Assembly (NCBI GenBank): GCA_944322805.1
Contig: CALUQC010000021.1
Coordinates: 1 to 36,940 of the forward strand
Direction: 5' to 3'
DNA from: an uncultured Bacteroidales bacterium
GTDB taxonomy: Bacteria > Bacteroidota > Bacteroidia > Bacteroidales > UBA932
Length of the DNA stretch: 36,940 nucleotides
In this document: piece by piece, positions 1 through 8,149 of the stretch
How positions within the stretch are numbered: the stretch's first letter is position 1
Layout of the letters: every line of letters begins with the position of its first letter
Made by a program: the position numbers and the translations under genes
The notes under the pieces: generated by a model
What the model was told of the DNA's origin: nothing
What the model saw: only the letters and a program-made list of their open reading frames with translations
Database searches by the model: none

Positions 1-518
1 CTGATCTGGAATGAAGCTGCGCTGCTGGGCTCGCCTGAACTTGACAGGACAGTCAGTCCGGGAGTCTGCCCTTGCAGGGCCTGGTCGAAACTGGCGGCAG
101 GTACGTCCGCAAGTTTTTCCGATTTGACAGTCGATACCGAGCCGGCTATGGTCCCCTTCTTTCTGACCCCGTAGGCTATCACGACCACATCGTCAATGGT
201 GTGGGTCTCGCTCTCGAGCCTGACATTCCACACGGCGTCTTCCGCGGGAACAGTGAAGGTACGGTCCGAATAGCCGAGACAGGAAGCCGTAAGCACGGCC
301 CCCGCATCGACGGAAATAGAGAATTTCCCGTCAATGTCGGTAATGACGGCATTCAGCTCATCCGCCAGGACGGCCGCTCCGGGGAGGGGCTGTCCATCTT
401 CCGCCGAAAACACCGTTCCGCTCACCGTCACCTTTTCCTGTGCAAAGGCGGGCAGGGTGCAGAGCGAAACCAGCATTGCCAGCAGAAGAATCGGATTTTT
501 TAAGTTCGTCTTCTTCAT
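1..518 (-). CDS. SusC/RagA-type TonB-linked outer-membrane transporter, N-terminal part (cut by window edge)
   Basis: Reading the minus strand from the ATG at 518 gives 172 codons open to the window edge, so the gene is truncated by the window and not by mutation. It starts with a Sec signal peptide (MKKTNLKNPILLLAMLVSLC..., cleavage near AFAQE). A carboxypeptidase-D regulatory-like domain follows, with the usual pattern of GxPLPGA, TDIDGKFSISV and LGYS. Then come a TonB-box-like stretch ending in VVVIAYG and the start of the plug domain (KLADVPAASFDQALQGQTPGL). This is the standard SusC layout. It is a second SusC, distinct from the one at 12939-16091, lies after the probable terminator of the long operon, and has its own promoter-like sequence. 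It probably opens another glycan-uptake operon continuing to the left. The partner SusD and substrate are not visible. Confidence 0.93.
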   Translation of the reverse strand, partial: MKKTNLKNPILLLAMLVSLCTLPAFAQEKVTVSGTVFSAEDGQPLPGAAVLADELNAVITDIDGKFSISVDAGAVLTASCLGYSDRTFTVPAEDAVWNVRLESETHTIDDVVVIAYGVRKKGTIAGSVSTVKSEKLADVPAASFDQALQGQTPGLTVLSSSGEPSSAASFQI

Positions 519-555
519 ACGATTTACTGTTGCAATAAAAAAGTCATAATCACCG

Positions 556-586
556 CGAAAGTATCAGGTATGACAATTTTATTCAA
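556..586 (-). promoter_or_regulatory. Predicted Bacteroides-type promoter for the left-edge susC
   Basis: On the minus strand a TTG (584-586) is followed by a 20-base spacer and TACTTTCG (556-563), one mismatch from TAnnTTTG. Transcription would begin near 549, giving a leader of about 30 bases to the ATG at 518. Confidence 0.4.
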
Positions 587-701
587 CGCGTAACCGCAGG
601 AAGTCCCGAATTCAATGACTGAAACCGCAAAATTGGCTGCTGAAGCGGTCCTTTCGGGACCTTTGCCCCCGCACCTCTGTCTCCATACTGCCTTCCAGGA
701 C

Positions 702-730
702 AAAAAAGAGGCGCCCGGAAAAGTTTCCGG
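702..730 (-). terminator. Probable intrinsic terminator at the end of the PUL operon
   Basis: A perfect 7-base inverted repeat, CCGGAAA/TTTCCGG with a 2-base centre (715-730), lies 35 bases past the esterase stop. On the minus strand it is followed, after seven bases, by a run of six T. The gap before the T run makes it an imperfect terminator. Confidence 0.45.
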
Positions 731-764
731 ACACCTTAAAAAACGGCTTTTTCAAAAGACCTGG

Positions 765-2204
765 CTATTTTGCTCCCTGGCCCGCCGCAAACCTGAACGG
801 AAATGCCGGATATCCGAGAGTATTTTCAAGATTGGTCTCAATGTAATTCCTGTATGCATATCTGACTTCGGCCGGAACTTTAACCTTGTCGGACGAAACC
901 ACGACCATGGGTTTTCCCTTGATTATGGAGGCTTCGGCCTTATGGAATATGCCGTCCGCCCCTGCCAGCTCGAAACCTTTGATGTCATCATTGTCTTTCA
1001 ATCCGTAGCCGGCATTGTCGAATGTAACGAAAACTTTCCCGCCGGCGAACTCTGCCTTGGATACCTTCATTCCGGAAGCATCGGGAATATCGATGGAATA
1101 GGCTTTGCGACAGGCTTCCACCGCAGCCCTGCGGCCGACAATGTCTTTTGCAGGAGGATGGATACGGTACTTGAGTCCGATGTCGGTCGTAGCCACGACC
1201 GCGGAATTCCGTATGAGCTCCGAAGCCTTGAGCTGTGCATCGACCAGTTCCGGTACGGAAAGTCCGTCCGGGTCGTTTTCATATGCGTAGGGAGCTATCT
1301 GGACGTAGATGAACGGCATGTCCGCATCGTAGTCTCCCCACTGTTCCCTCCAGCAGGACACCATGGCAGACATCAGTCCGGAATAAGCCCCGGGATTATC
1401 CCTGTTCGACTCGCCCTGATACCACAGGAAACCTTTTGCAGTATATCCGGCCACCGGAGCGAGCATTCCGTTATAAAGGAGTCCGCATTTGGAAATTCCG
1501 CGTATGCCGGGATCCGAATTTATCTTCTCGACATCATATCCGAACTCGGCAGACAGAATCTCCTTTGGAATCCAGGCTTCTATTTTGGAGGACGATCTGC
1601 TCGTGCATATGATTCCCACCGGTACGCCCGTCATGTCGGCCAGTGCAGTTGCGAAATACCATGCCGTGGCGCTGATTCCCATCACGGACCCCGGGTCCGG
1701 AATCACCCATTTGCCGCGGAAAGCACCGCGGGGTGTCTCCGATTCGTATCTTTCCACTGTAATGGCCCTCACCTTGTCCTTATATAAAGAGGCTTTGAGT
1801 GCCTGGTCAAAAGCTCCGGAAATCTCCTGCTGGTAATATCCCCTCATTGTCATCTCCATGTTGGACTGACCGGAGCATATCCATACCTCGCCTATCAGCA
1901 CATTGCGTATCACGGCTTCGGAACCGTTGTCGGAAATCCTGATGGTATGCGGCTCGTATGATGCCGCCGGAGTAGGTATGGAAACCTTCCATTTCCCCTT
2001 TGTCACCGGTACTTCCACCGCTTTGCCGAGCCAGTCCGCCGAAACTGTCACCTTGCTGCCCGTCGCCTGGCCCCAGATGGCGGCGGAAGAATTCTGCTGC
2101 AGGACCATGTTGTCGGAAAAAAGGGCCGGAAGAAGCACCCTTGCCTGCGCTTCATATTGGAGAAGCGCAAGCATGGACAGAATAATAATACCGTAGTGCT
2201 TCAT
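765..2204 (-). CDS. Sialate O-acetylesterase family protein (SGNH/SASA hydrolase)
   Basis: A 479-residue secreted esterase. A leader (residues 1 to about 21) is followed by a small beta domain (VLLPALFSDNMVLQQ) typical of bacterial sialate 9-O-acetylesterases. The SGNH core shows GQSNM with the nucleophile Ser114, WYQGESN as the oxyanion-hole block, and a late DIG...IHPPAK block carrying the catalytic His. Family members remove acetyl groups from O-acetylated sialic acids, and relatives act on other acetylated glycans, so the exact substrate is not set by sequence. It is the last gene of the long operon, five bases after the preceding stop. Its likely job is to unmask acetylated glycan ends for the glycosidases encoded upstream. 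Residues 1-20 predict export, and no lipobox is seen. Confidence 0.9.
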   Translation of the reverse strand: MKHYGIIILSMLALLQYEAQARVLLPALFSDNMVLQQNSSAAIWGQATGSKVTVSADWLGKAVEVPVTKGKWKVSIPTPAASYEPHTIRISDNGSEAVIRNVLIGEVWICSGQSNMEMTMRGYYQQEISGAFDQALKASLYKDKVRAITVERYESETPRGAFRGKWVIPDPGSVMGISATAWYFATALADMTGVPVGIICTSRSSSKIEAWIPKEILSAEFGYDVEKINSDPGIRGISKCGLLYNGMLAPVAGYTAKGFLWYQGESNRDNPGAYSGLMSAMVSCWREQWGDYDADMPFIYVQIAPYAYENDPDGLSVPELVDAQLKASELIRNSAVVATTDIGLKYRIHPPAKDIVGRRAAVEACRKAYSIDIPDASGMKVSKAEFAGGKVFVTFDNAGYGLKDNDDIKGFELAGADGIFHKAEASIIKGKPMVVVSSDKVKVPAEVRYAYRNYIETNLENTLGYPAFPFRFAAGQGAK

Positions 2205-2209
2205 TTTGC

Positions 2210-2857
2210 TCAGAATTTCTTCACAGCCCGGAACAGAAGATTTTCGGCAGAGTCCGAAAGTTTCTTGACACCGTCGGACGGACCGCTGAAACTGTTGAAA
2301 CTCAGGCTCATGACCTTATTGCGTTTCTGAGGGTTCTCGGTGGATGAATAATATACGGCGCTCATGTTTCCACCTTTGGAAGATACATGGACGGAATTCG
2401 AAAGCGGAGTTCCGCCTGCCGCCTCGATTTTTTTGTTTAACGCCCTACGCTGTGCATTCGTGGTCCCCCATGCTTCCCGCAGCGCCTCAAGTTCTCCGAT
2501 AGCAGGAATGTACCAACCCTCTCCGAGCGACGCAGCCCACTGAAAGGCAGGGTATCCGTTGAACTCAGGCTCGAGCACCATGATGATGTCGCTGTTCATC
2601 TGGCCGTCATTTTCATCATCGGTATAGTCCGCACCTCCCACCGTGCTCCACTTGAGGTTGCGCCCTTCCTGAAGGCTGAAAATCTTGCCATGCTTTCCGT
2701 CTTCGGAAACTTCGAACACTATTCCCTCCACGCCGGAAGCATCGGAAAGGTCGGCATCCGGGTTTGGATAGTAGTCGCCTACCTTGTAAGTCTGTGCCGA
2801 AAGAGCTGCCGAGACCGTCGTTGCGGCAGCAATAAGAAATAATCGTACTGTTTTCAT
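2210..2857 (-). CDS. Secreted single-domain protein with DUF1566/Lcl-like domain
   Basis: 215 residues. A signal peptide (residues 1-20, cleavage near LSAQT) is followed directly by one copy of a domain also found at the C-termini of the proteins at 2870-4354 and 4504-5880. Shared landmarks are KVGDYYPNPDAD, VEGIVFEV, HGKIFSL, LKW, YTDD, GYPAF.WAASLGEGWYIPAIGELEALR, YYSSTE and a terminal FRAVKKF. The GWYIPA...EL and YYSSTE signatures resemble the DUF1566/Lcl C-terminal family, some members of which bind sulfated glycans; here the function is unknown. It lacks a lipobox, so it should be soluble in the periplasm or secreted. It is 12 bases downstream of the neighbouring paralogue and looks like a duplicate that kept only the C-terminal domain. 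Confidence 0.8.
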   Translation of the reverse strand: MKTVRLFLIAAATTVSAALSAQTYKVGDYYPNPDADLSDASGVEGIVFEVSEDGKHGKIFSLQEGRNLKWSTVGGADYTDDENDGQMNSDIIMVLEPEFNGYPAFQWAASLGEGWYIPAIGELEALREAWGTTNAQRRALNKKIEAAGGTPLSNSVHVSSKGGNMSAVYYSSTENPQKRNKVMSLSFNSFSGPSDGVKKLSDSAENLLFRAVKKF

Positions 2858-2869
2858 TGCTTTATGGTA

Positions 2870-4354
2870 TTAAAATTTTTTTACTGCCCTGTACACGCAA
2901 CCGTTAGAATCGGAACTGTTTTTCAATGCCCCGGTCAAAAGGTCCGCGGCAGAGGATGCCCTTTTGAAATTCACGGCATATACGCGGTTCCTCTGGCTGC
3001 CGCCTTCCCCGTCAGGTATGTCGTATTCGGTAGAAGAATAATAGAAATATTCCGAAAACGGAGTGCCTGATACATCCAAAAGTTTGTTGTTCAAAGCATT
3101 CTTCTCTGTACTCAGGTCCCCGCGCAAGGTATGGATGGCTACAAGTTCATTCACTGCAGGGATATACCACCCCTCGCCGAGGGATGCCGCCCAGTCGAAT
3201 GCCGGATACTGGATTGATGACGGGTCGGCATTCTCGAGTCCGCTTATGATATCGGAATTGGCCTGCCCGTTGTCCTTGTCATCCGTATTGTTCACCGTAC
3301 CTGTCAGGCTCCATTTCAGATACGCACCTTCATCAAGGCTGAATATTTTACCGTGCTCGCCGGTTTCGTCTACTTCGAATACGATGCCTTCAACTGCCGC
3401 TACGGATTCGGGATCGTCCGTATCCACTTCCGGATTCGGATAATAATCCCCTATCTTGTAACTCAGCTTGCCGTCGTAGGCTAAAGGAGACTTGCTGTAT
3501 ATGACACCTCCCTCTATTACCTGGTCCTTCACGATTTTCGTAAACATGGAGCCGTCCGTTGCGTATATGTCAATTCTCATTTCGGCGTATGTGCCGCTTT
3601 CCGTCACTTTCGCGCCGTTCGACACGGTGTTTGCAAGGCATATGTTGAATTGGGTAGGTGTCGACGGATCATTGCCGAGCGTAACTCCGCCCACGTTGTA
3701 GGTGATCCGTGTCTGCGTGTTCGTGCCGTTTTTCACCCGCGGCATGCGTTCCAGTGCAGGGTCCACCACGAATACCCCTGAAGCAGGCTCATCGGTAGTC
3801 ACGATAATTTTTTCTATTGCCACATTTTTCTCACTGTACAGATTTATCCGTAATATGCCGCTTCCATACATGAATTTCACGTCGGAAGGGTCCGTAAAGG
3901 CATGGGCATACATGGGTATGATCCCATCCTCTATTCCGTCCGGAACATAATTCTGTACTGAAGGATAGTCGAAGTAAATGTACTTTTCACCTTCCTTTGT
4001 ATAACTCGAAGCGGGATAGGCGGCATACATTACTGTGCCGGTCAGCGGAGTGTCGGAAGTAAAGACGGCCGATTTTTCTCCGGCTCCGGAAGAAATAGTG
4101 AATTCATGGAGAGATATGGAATACGGCTTCCCGGAAAATGCTGGATCAGCGGCAACATTTATGGCGTCGCCTTCCGACCATAACATTTCAAGACCGACAA
4201 GGGTGGTTTTGGAAGAAGAGGCAGGGGCTGCGGTCCTCGCCTCGATAGTATCGAACGTCACCGGACATTGCCCGTTTTCGGGCAGTCCGCACTCATCTTT
4301 TGCGCATCCTGCCAGCATTGCCAGCACGGCAGGCAGAAATATCGTTTTCTTCAT
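2870..4354 (-). CDS. Lipoprotein: fimbrillin-like N-terminal region plus DUF1566/Lcl-like C-terminal domain
   Basis: 494 residues. The lipoprotein leader MKKTIFLPAVLAMLAGC places the lipidated Cys at 17. Residues of about 30-290 resemble fimbrillin/Mfa-like beta-sandwich proteins (KTTLVGLEMLWSEGDAINV, then YAAYPASSY, VMYAAYP and YNVGG segments). From about residue 298 the shared domain begins (YKIGDYYPNPEVD, VEGIVFEVDETGEHGKIFSL, LGEGWYIPAVNEL, YYSSTE, YRAVKKF). The protein is probably surface exposed and may act as a glycan-binding or adhesion protein for the adjacent transporter; this is inference. It follows the micro-gene at 4366-4491 by 11 bases. Its C-terminal domain is the most diverged of the three copies, lacking the VSSKG stretch seen in the other two. 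Confidence 0.8.
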   Translation of the reverse strand: MKKTIFLPAVLAMLAGCAKDECGLPENGQCPVTFDTIEARTAAPASSSKTTLVGLEMLWSEGDAINVAADPAFSGKPYSISLHEFTISSGAGEKSAVFTSDTPLTGTVMYAAYPASSYTKEGEKYIYFDYPSVQNYVPDGIEDGIIPMYAHAFTDPSDVKFMYGSGILRINLYSEKNVAIEKIIVTTDEPASGVFVVDPALERMPRVKNGTNTQTRITYNVGGVTLGNDPSTPTQFNICLANTVSNGAKVTESGTYAEMRIDIYATDGSMFTKIVKDQVIEGGVIYSKSPLAYDGKLSYKIGDYYPNPEVDTDDPESVAAVEGIVFEVDETGEHGKIFSLDEGAYLKWSLTGTVNNTDDKDNGQANSDIISGLENADPSSIQYPAFDWAASLGEGWYIPAVNELVAIHTLRGDLSTEKNALNNKLLDVSGTPFSEYFYYSSTEYDIPDGEGGSQRNRVYAVNFKRASSAADLLTGALKNSSDSNGCVYRAVKKF

Positions 4355-4365
4355 ATCCGTACGTT

Positions 4366-4491
4366 TTACCAGTTTTCTTCTACGATAGTAAAGTCATCAA
4401 GCTGCTGCGATGAAATATCGCTTGTCGCAAATCCTCCTTCCGGTTGCAGAAACAGGATCTGAATTTCTGGAGATAAGTAATCCGTGTTCAT
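4366..4491 (-). CDS. Micro-protein of 41 residues of the Bacteroidales PEI/EG type
   Basis: An ATG at 4491 opens 41 codons to TAA at 4366-4368, exactly filling the gap between two lipoprotein genes (12 bases after one, 11 before the next). The peptide begins MNTDYLSPEIQILFLQPEGG, continues FATSDISSQQ, and ends in an acidic stretch closing with ENW. Short proteins with Y..PEI, then a hydrophobic run, then EG and A.S are common in Bacteroidales, often beside fimbrillin-like genes; their function is unknown to me. It has no signal peptide. The fit to the gap and the family-like pattern argue for a real gene, though it is too short for statistical support. Confidence 0.6.
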   Translation of the reverse strand: MNTDYLSPEIQILFLQPEGGFATSDISSQQLDDFTIVEENW

Positions 4492-4503
4492 GATTATGTA
4501 GTG

Positions 4504-5880
4504 TTAAAATACCTTTATAGCCCTGTACAGCAGGTTTTCCTGAGTATCCGAGGATTTTTTGACACCGCTCACCGGGTCTCCGTCCGAAGTCGAGAAACTC
4601 AGACTCCATATCTTGTTGCGCGTGCCGGAATCCTCTGTCGAGGAATAGTAATATGCAGACTGCTCCTTTCCCTTGGAAGAAACGTAAACCGACGAGGAAA
4701 AAGGTACGGCTCCTATCGCCGTGAACTTTGCGTTGAACGCATCCCTTTCCGCTGTAGTCGCGCCCCATGCTGAACGCATCTGTTTCACTTCGTCTATGGC
4801 CGGAATATACCATCCTTCACCGAGTCCGGCACACCATGCGAAAGCCGGATATTCCCCGAAATCCGGGTCCTTTTTCATGACTGTCTGGAAATTCACCATA
4901 CCGTCTGCCGTATCGTCAGTATAGTCCGCAGCACCCGTGGTATTCCATTTCAGCATGGACCCCTCCTCGAGGCTTACGATTTTTCCGTGCTGCCCGGTCT
5001 CATCCACATAAAAGACCACACCTTCGACTGCCGCCGCGGCATCAGGGTCAGACACGTCCGCATCAGGGTCAGGATAATAATCCCCGACTTCATAGACCGT
5101 CGGACGGTACGGTTCCAAGACCGTTCCTGTGCTGCCGTCATCCGGTCCGACCACGGCCGACCGGCTTTCATCGGAAAGATCGAGAGAGATTTTCAGGGCA
5201 AATTCCGTATCGTTGTTTCCCACATTTGCGAGAGCCGTGTCGAAAGTCAGGGTTTCATCATTCTGCCCGTTTTTCGACAGGACGACATCCATGGAAAAGG
5301 CCTCCGATGCAAAGCCGAAAATCCTCGCCTCGGCCGTCATTTCCCCTTCCGCACCACCGTCCTGCAACTGCATTTCGAGAGCCGAAGCCGCAAAGCGCCT
5401 GTTGTATTCTGCATCTATCGAGGTCGCCACACCGTGAATCATGACTTTTACAGCATCATAGCCGTCTGCATTTGAGACAATGACATTCACCTTTCTCGTT
5501 CTGTCCTCCAGGAACAGGGTACAGTCCGAAGTCTCTGCCGCAGCTACCTGGAAATCAATCATTCCGGTATAGACTGATCCGGCGATATCCGTACTTTCAG
5601 AAGATATGACCGTACCGTTTGCATTGACATAGTCCACTCCGGCATATGCCACGAACCTGTTCTGCCCTGAAGGAAGCGTCATGACGACAGGCTCTCCGCT
5701 TCCGGTCGCGACAGTATCGATGCCCGGTACGATGACGGTGCAGGCGGTCGGAGCTCCCGGTGAAACCACGGTCAGGACTACAGTCCCGTTGTCATAAGCG
5801 GAAGAATCGTAAACATCTTCGGAACATGCCAACAGGACAATTCCCGCAGAAGCGGTTATGAGAAATCTACTCCAGTTCAT
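4504..5880 (-). CDS. Lipoprotein with FimB/Mfa2-like N-terminal region and DUF1566/Lcl-like C-terminal domain
   Basis: 458 residues. The leader MNWSRFLITASAGIVLLAC gives a lipidated Cys19. Residues of about 30-250 form beta-rich sequence reminiscent of FimB/Mfa2-type minor fimbrial or DUF4-digit lipoproteins (assigned only by texture). From about 265 the shared domain runs to the end (YEVGDYYPDPDAD, VEGVVFYVDETGQHGKI, LKWNTTGAADYTDD, YPAFAWCAGLGEGWYIPAIDEV, YVSSKGKEQSAYYYSSTE, YRAIKVF). Its C-domain is closest to that of the 2210-2857 protein. The start overlaps the GH89 stop by 14 bases, so it is probably translationally coupled. Likely a surface glycan-binding or accessory protein of the PUL, by position. 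Confidence 0.8.
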   Translation of the reverse strand: MNWSRFLITASAGIVLLACSEDVYDSSAYDNGTVVLTVVSPGAPTACTVIVPGIDTVATGSGEPVVMTLPSGQNRFVAYAGVDYVNANGTVISSESTDIAGSVYTGMIDFQVAAAETSDCTLFLEDRTRKVNVIVSNADGYDAVKVMIHGVATSIDAEYNRRFAASALEMQLQDGGAEGEMTAEARIFGFASEAFSMDVVLSKNGQNDETLTFDTALANVGNNDTEFALKISLDLSDESRSAVVGPDDGSTGTVLEPYRPTVYEVGDYYPDPDADVSDPDAAAAVEGVVFYVDETGQHGKIVSLEEGSMLKWNTTGAADYTDDTADGMVNFQTVMKKDPDFGEYPAFAWCAGLGEGWYIPAIDEVKQMRSAWGATTAERDAFNAKFTAIGAVPFSSSVYVSSKGKEQSAYYYSSTEDSGTRNKIWSLSFSTSDGDPVSGVKKSSDTQENLLYRAIKVF

Positions 5881-8149
5881 TTTTCGACTGTTTTGTCACT
5901 TCACTCCGTGAAATGATATCATAATACTTGTCATACAGTTCCCTGCACACTTCCACAGGGTCTCCGGAAGGCTCCGACATGAACTCAAGGCTGTCATCGG
6001 TCACCCATTCCCATCCCCATTCGCGTATATCGTCGTAGAAAGCCTTTTCATCCCAGGCTTTTCCTTCCTCCATCGCAGAATCGGTCTGTCTGAAAAATTC
6101 CTCCCACCTGCCCTTGTAGTAGGTACCCATAAGGCCGTTCCAATGCCGGCAGGAATAGTCGCTTATGTCAGCAACATCCTTTCTGCCCCAGACAGATACC
6201 AGATTCTTGGCATTCCGCATGTAAAGCACGCGTTCTTCCTCGTTTTCGGCCCATTTTTCCGCATCGTTCACCCACTTGCCAAGCAGGAATTCCTGTCTTG
6301 TACCGAGAAGCCGGTCCATATCCGTTATAAGCTCTATAAAGCGTCCATAAAGAAGCCTGTATGTCTCGAGGTCTCCGGCATACCATGTATATGCTATCTG
6401 GCGGTGGAGCGCAGTTCCGTAGTTCGCGAGTGCCTGCCTGGTCACATCCACAAGATCATATTCGAATCCGTTGCTGCCGGCCAGGCTGTCCGAAGCCGCT
6501 ATCATGCAGGACCATGCCGGAATAAAGTCCCTGTTGTCATAATAGACGAGATCAGTCCAGGTCCACGCCGAATTTTCATTGAAAGTAGGTCTTCCGGTGA
6601 TCATGGATTCCGCCGGGCCCTGATCCTTTTTGTTCGACCTGTAAACGGTCTTGAGCAAAATATCCCAGGCTTTCGATGCCGAAGCGTTCTTTTGTCCGTA
6701 ACGTCTCGAAACATAACCTTCGATATACTTTGCCGGGTCTATCCTTTCATCGCTCCATACATGTTCCAGCATCATCTGGTAGACGACCGGATTCTGTTCG
6801 ATAGCCTCCATCGTAAGGCCGATACCGCTCAGATTGCCTTTTTTTCCGTCCTTGAGAATCCTTGCCGGCTCGAAGCCTATGACGGGCAGTTTGCCGAACA
6901 GGCCGTTGTTCCCGCCGAAATTGTGAAGCATGTTCCATATCCATGTCTTGCCGTAGTACGCATCGGTATCCCTCCATCTCGGTCTGTTTTCCGAATACAG
7001 TTCCAGGATTATCATTCTGTCATCCGGTACGGCGCCGAGAAAGGCCTGCATGCGCTCCGGTGTCCAGAATTTCCGACCGTCGGCACTTACGAAAAGCCAG
7101 CCCTGCATAACCCACACCGCATCGGGGTCCATGCCTTTCATCGATTCGTAGACCGCGGACGAAGTTCCGGCAAGATACGAAGGGTCGCCCGACGGAGGCA
7201 TCATTTCATTGAATATGTCGGATGAATAATAATGTGAGGTGCCGTAAACTTTCTCCTGCTCTTTCAGGAACGCCTGTCCTATTTCCCTGAAACGTTTGTC
7301 GTTGGGATTCAGCATATAGGTGCAGTATCCTTCCTGGCCATGCCAGAACACGCTGTCTATCTGCGCATCGGGATGTGCGCGCACATAGCTTTTGGGAACA
7401 TGTCCGGTAAATGCAGGCAAAACGGGCATCATGCCGAGGCTGCTCTCCCTTTCCAGTATCTTTTTCTGCAACTGTTCGTGCGAATCTATCCAGGACTGGG
7501 GAAGCGGACCGCCGTGGGCGTCCATGTTGTTCATGTAGAACCATCCGAAATAAGCAGGTCCGGTAAAGAAGTCCCCGAGGTCCGAATCCGTCAGGCCCAT
7601 GTTCCTGTAGACTCTCTGCCACACCGCTTCCTGCCCGGTTATGGCAAGCGGCATGTTGATGCCGTTCAGCGCCATCCAGTCGATTTCGCGCTGCCAGCGG
7701 TCCCAGTCCCACCATGCCATGGAATAGCTGAATGTGCAGTAATTCAGATAATACCTGTACTTGTGCGGAGACACTTTTCTCACCGGCTCGATATCCTTCG
7801 GGAAGGTTTCCGGATAGCCGCATCCAGGACCGTTCCAGGTGAGTTCGAAATTGCAGTAGTTTTTCAGGTACCAGTTGTATGCTGACGCTGCCGAGACACC
7901 GTTGTTGCCCGAGAGGATAATCTTTTTCCCGTCAGACGACACTTCGAATACGTCCTTGCCGTCTTCGTCAGGGATGAACTTCACGTCGAAATGGGCGGAT
8001 GCTCCGGGAACGACTCGTTCTATCAGGTCCATTACCGCCTTTTTGTCCGGACGCGGGCTGTTCCTGACCTGGGCCGCCGCCAAGACCGGCAAGATGAGTG
8101 CGGCTGCCGCCGCAATAATTGATTTTCTTATTTCTGCCATATTCATCAT
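5867..8149 (-). CDS. GH89 alpha-N-acetylglucosaminidase (NAGLU family)
   Basis: About 760 residues with a signal peptide (IIAAAAALILPVLAAA). The order matches NAGLU: an N-terminal alpha/beta domain, a TIM barrel starting near YRYYLNYCTFSYSMAWWDWD, and a helical C-terminal domain. The acid/base Glu sits in SDIFNEM (Glu315) and the nucleophile in GLTMEAIEQNPVVY (Glu448); human NAGLU uses Glu316 and Glu446, so both are kept. The family removes terminal alpha-linked GlcNAc, as found on gland-type gastric mucin (GlcNAc-alpha-1,4-Gal) and in heparan sulfate. Starts at 8149, 8146 and 8140 are all possible; I chose 8149, which forms an ATGA overlap with the preceding stop. It lies in the middle of the PUL and best defines the substrate type. 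Confidence 0.95.
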   Translation of the reverse strand: MMNMAEIRKSIIAAAAALILPVLAAAQVRNSPRPDKKAVMDLIERVVPGASAHFDVKFIPDEDGKDVFEVSSDGKKIILSGNNGVSAASAYNWYLKNYCNFELTWNGPGCGYPETFPKDIEPVRKVSPHKYRYYLNYCTFSYSMAWWDWDRWQREIDWMALNGINMPLAITGQEAVWQRVYRNMGLTDSDLGDFFTGPAYFGWFYMNNMDAHGGPLPQSWIDSHEQLQKKILERESSLGMMPVLPAFTGHVPKSYVRAHPDAQIDSVFWHGQEGYCTYMLNPNDKRFREIGQAFLKEQEKVYGTSHYYSSDIFNEMMPPSGDPSYLAGTSSAVYESMKGMDPDAVWVMQGWLFVSADGRKFWTPERMQAFLGAVPDDRMIILELYSENRPRWRDTDAYYGKTWIWNMLHNFGGNNGLFGKLPVIGFEPARILKDGKKGNLSGIGLTMEAIEQNPVVYQMMLEHVWSDERIDPAKYIEGYVSRRYGQKNASASKAWDILLKTVYRSNKKDQGPAESMITGRPTFNENSAWTWTDLVYYDNRDFIPAWSCMIAASDSLAGSNGFEYDLVDVTRQALANYGTALHRQIAYTWYAGDLETYRLLYGRFIELITDMDRLLGTRQEFLLGKWVNDAEKWAENEEERVLYMRNAKNLVSVWGRKDVADISDYSCRHWNGLMGTYYKGRWEEFFRQTDSAMEEGKAWDEKAFYDDIREWGWEWVTDDSLEFMSEPSGDPVEVCRELYDKYYDIISRSEVTKQSKNELE

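Noticed and set aside
615-1787. A plus-strand open frame of 390 codons
   Set aside because: It is the antisense of the sialate O-acetylesterase, whose GQSNM and WYQGESN motifs prove the minus strand; its translation shows no domain.
4397-4813. A second minus-strand gene overlapping the end of the 4504-5880 lipoprotein gene
   Set aside because: It is out of frame with the conserved Lcl-like domain and has no recognisable sequence; the micro-gene at 4366-4491 fits the gap better.
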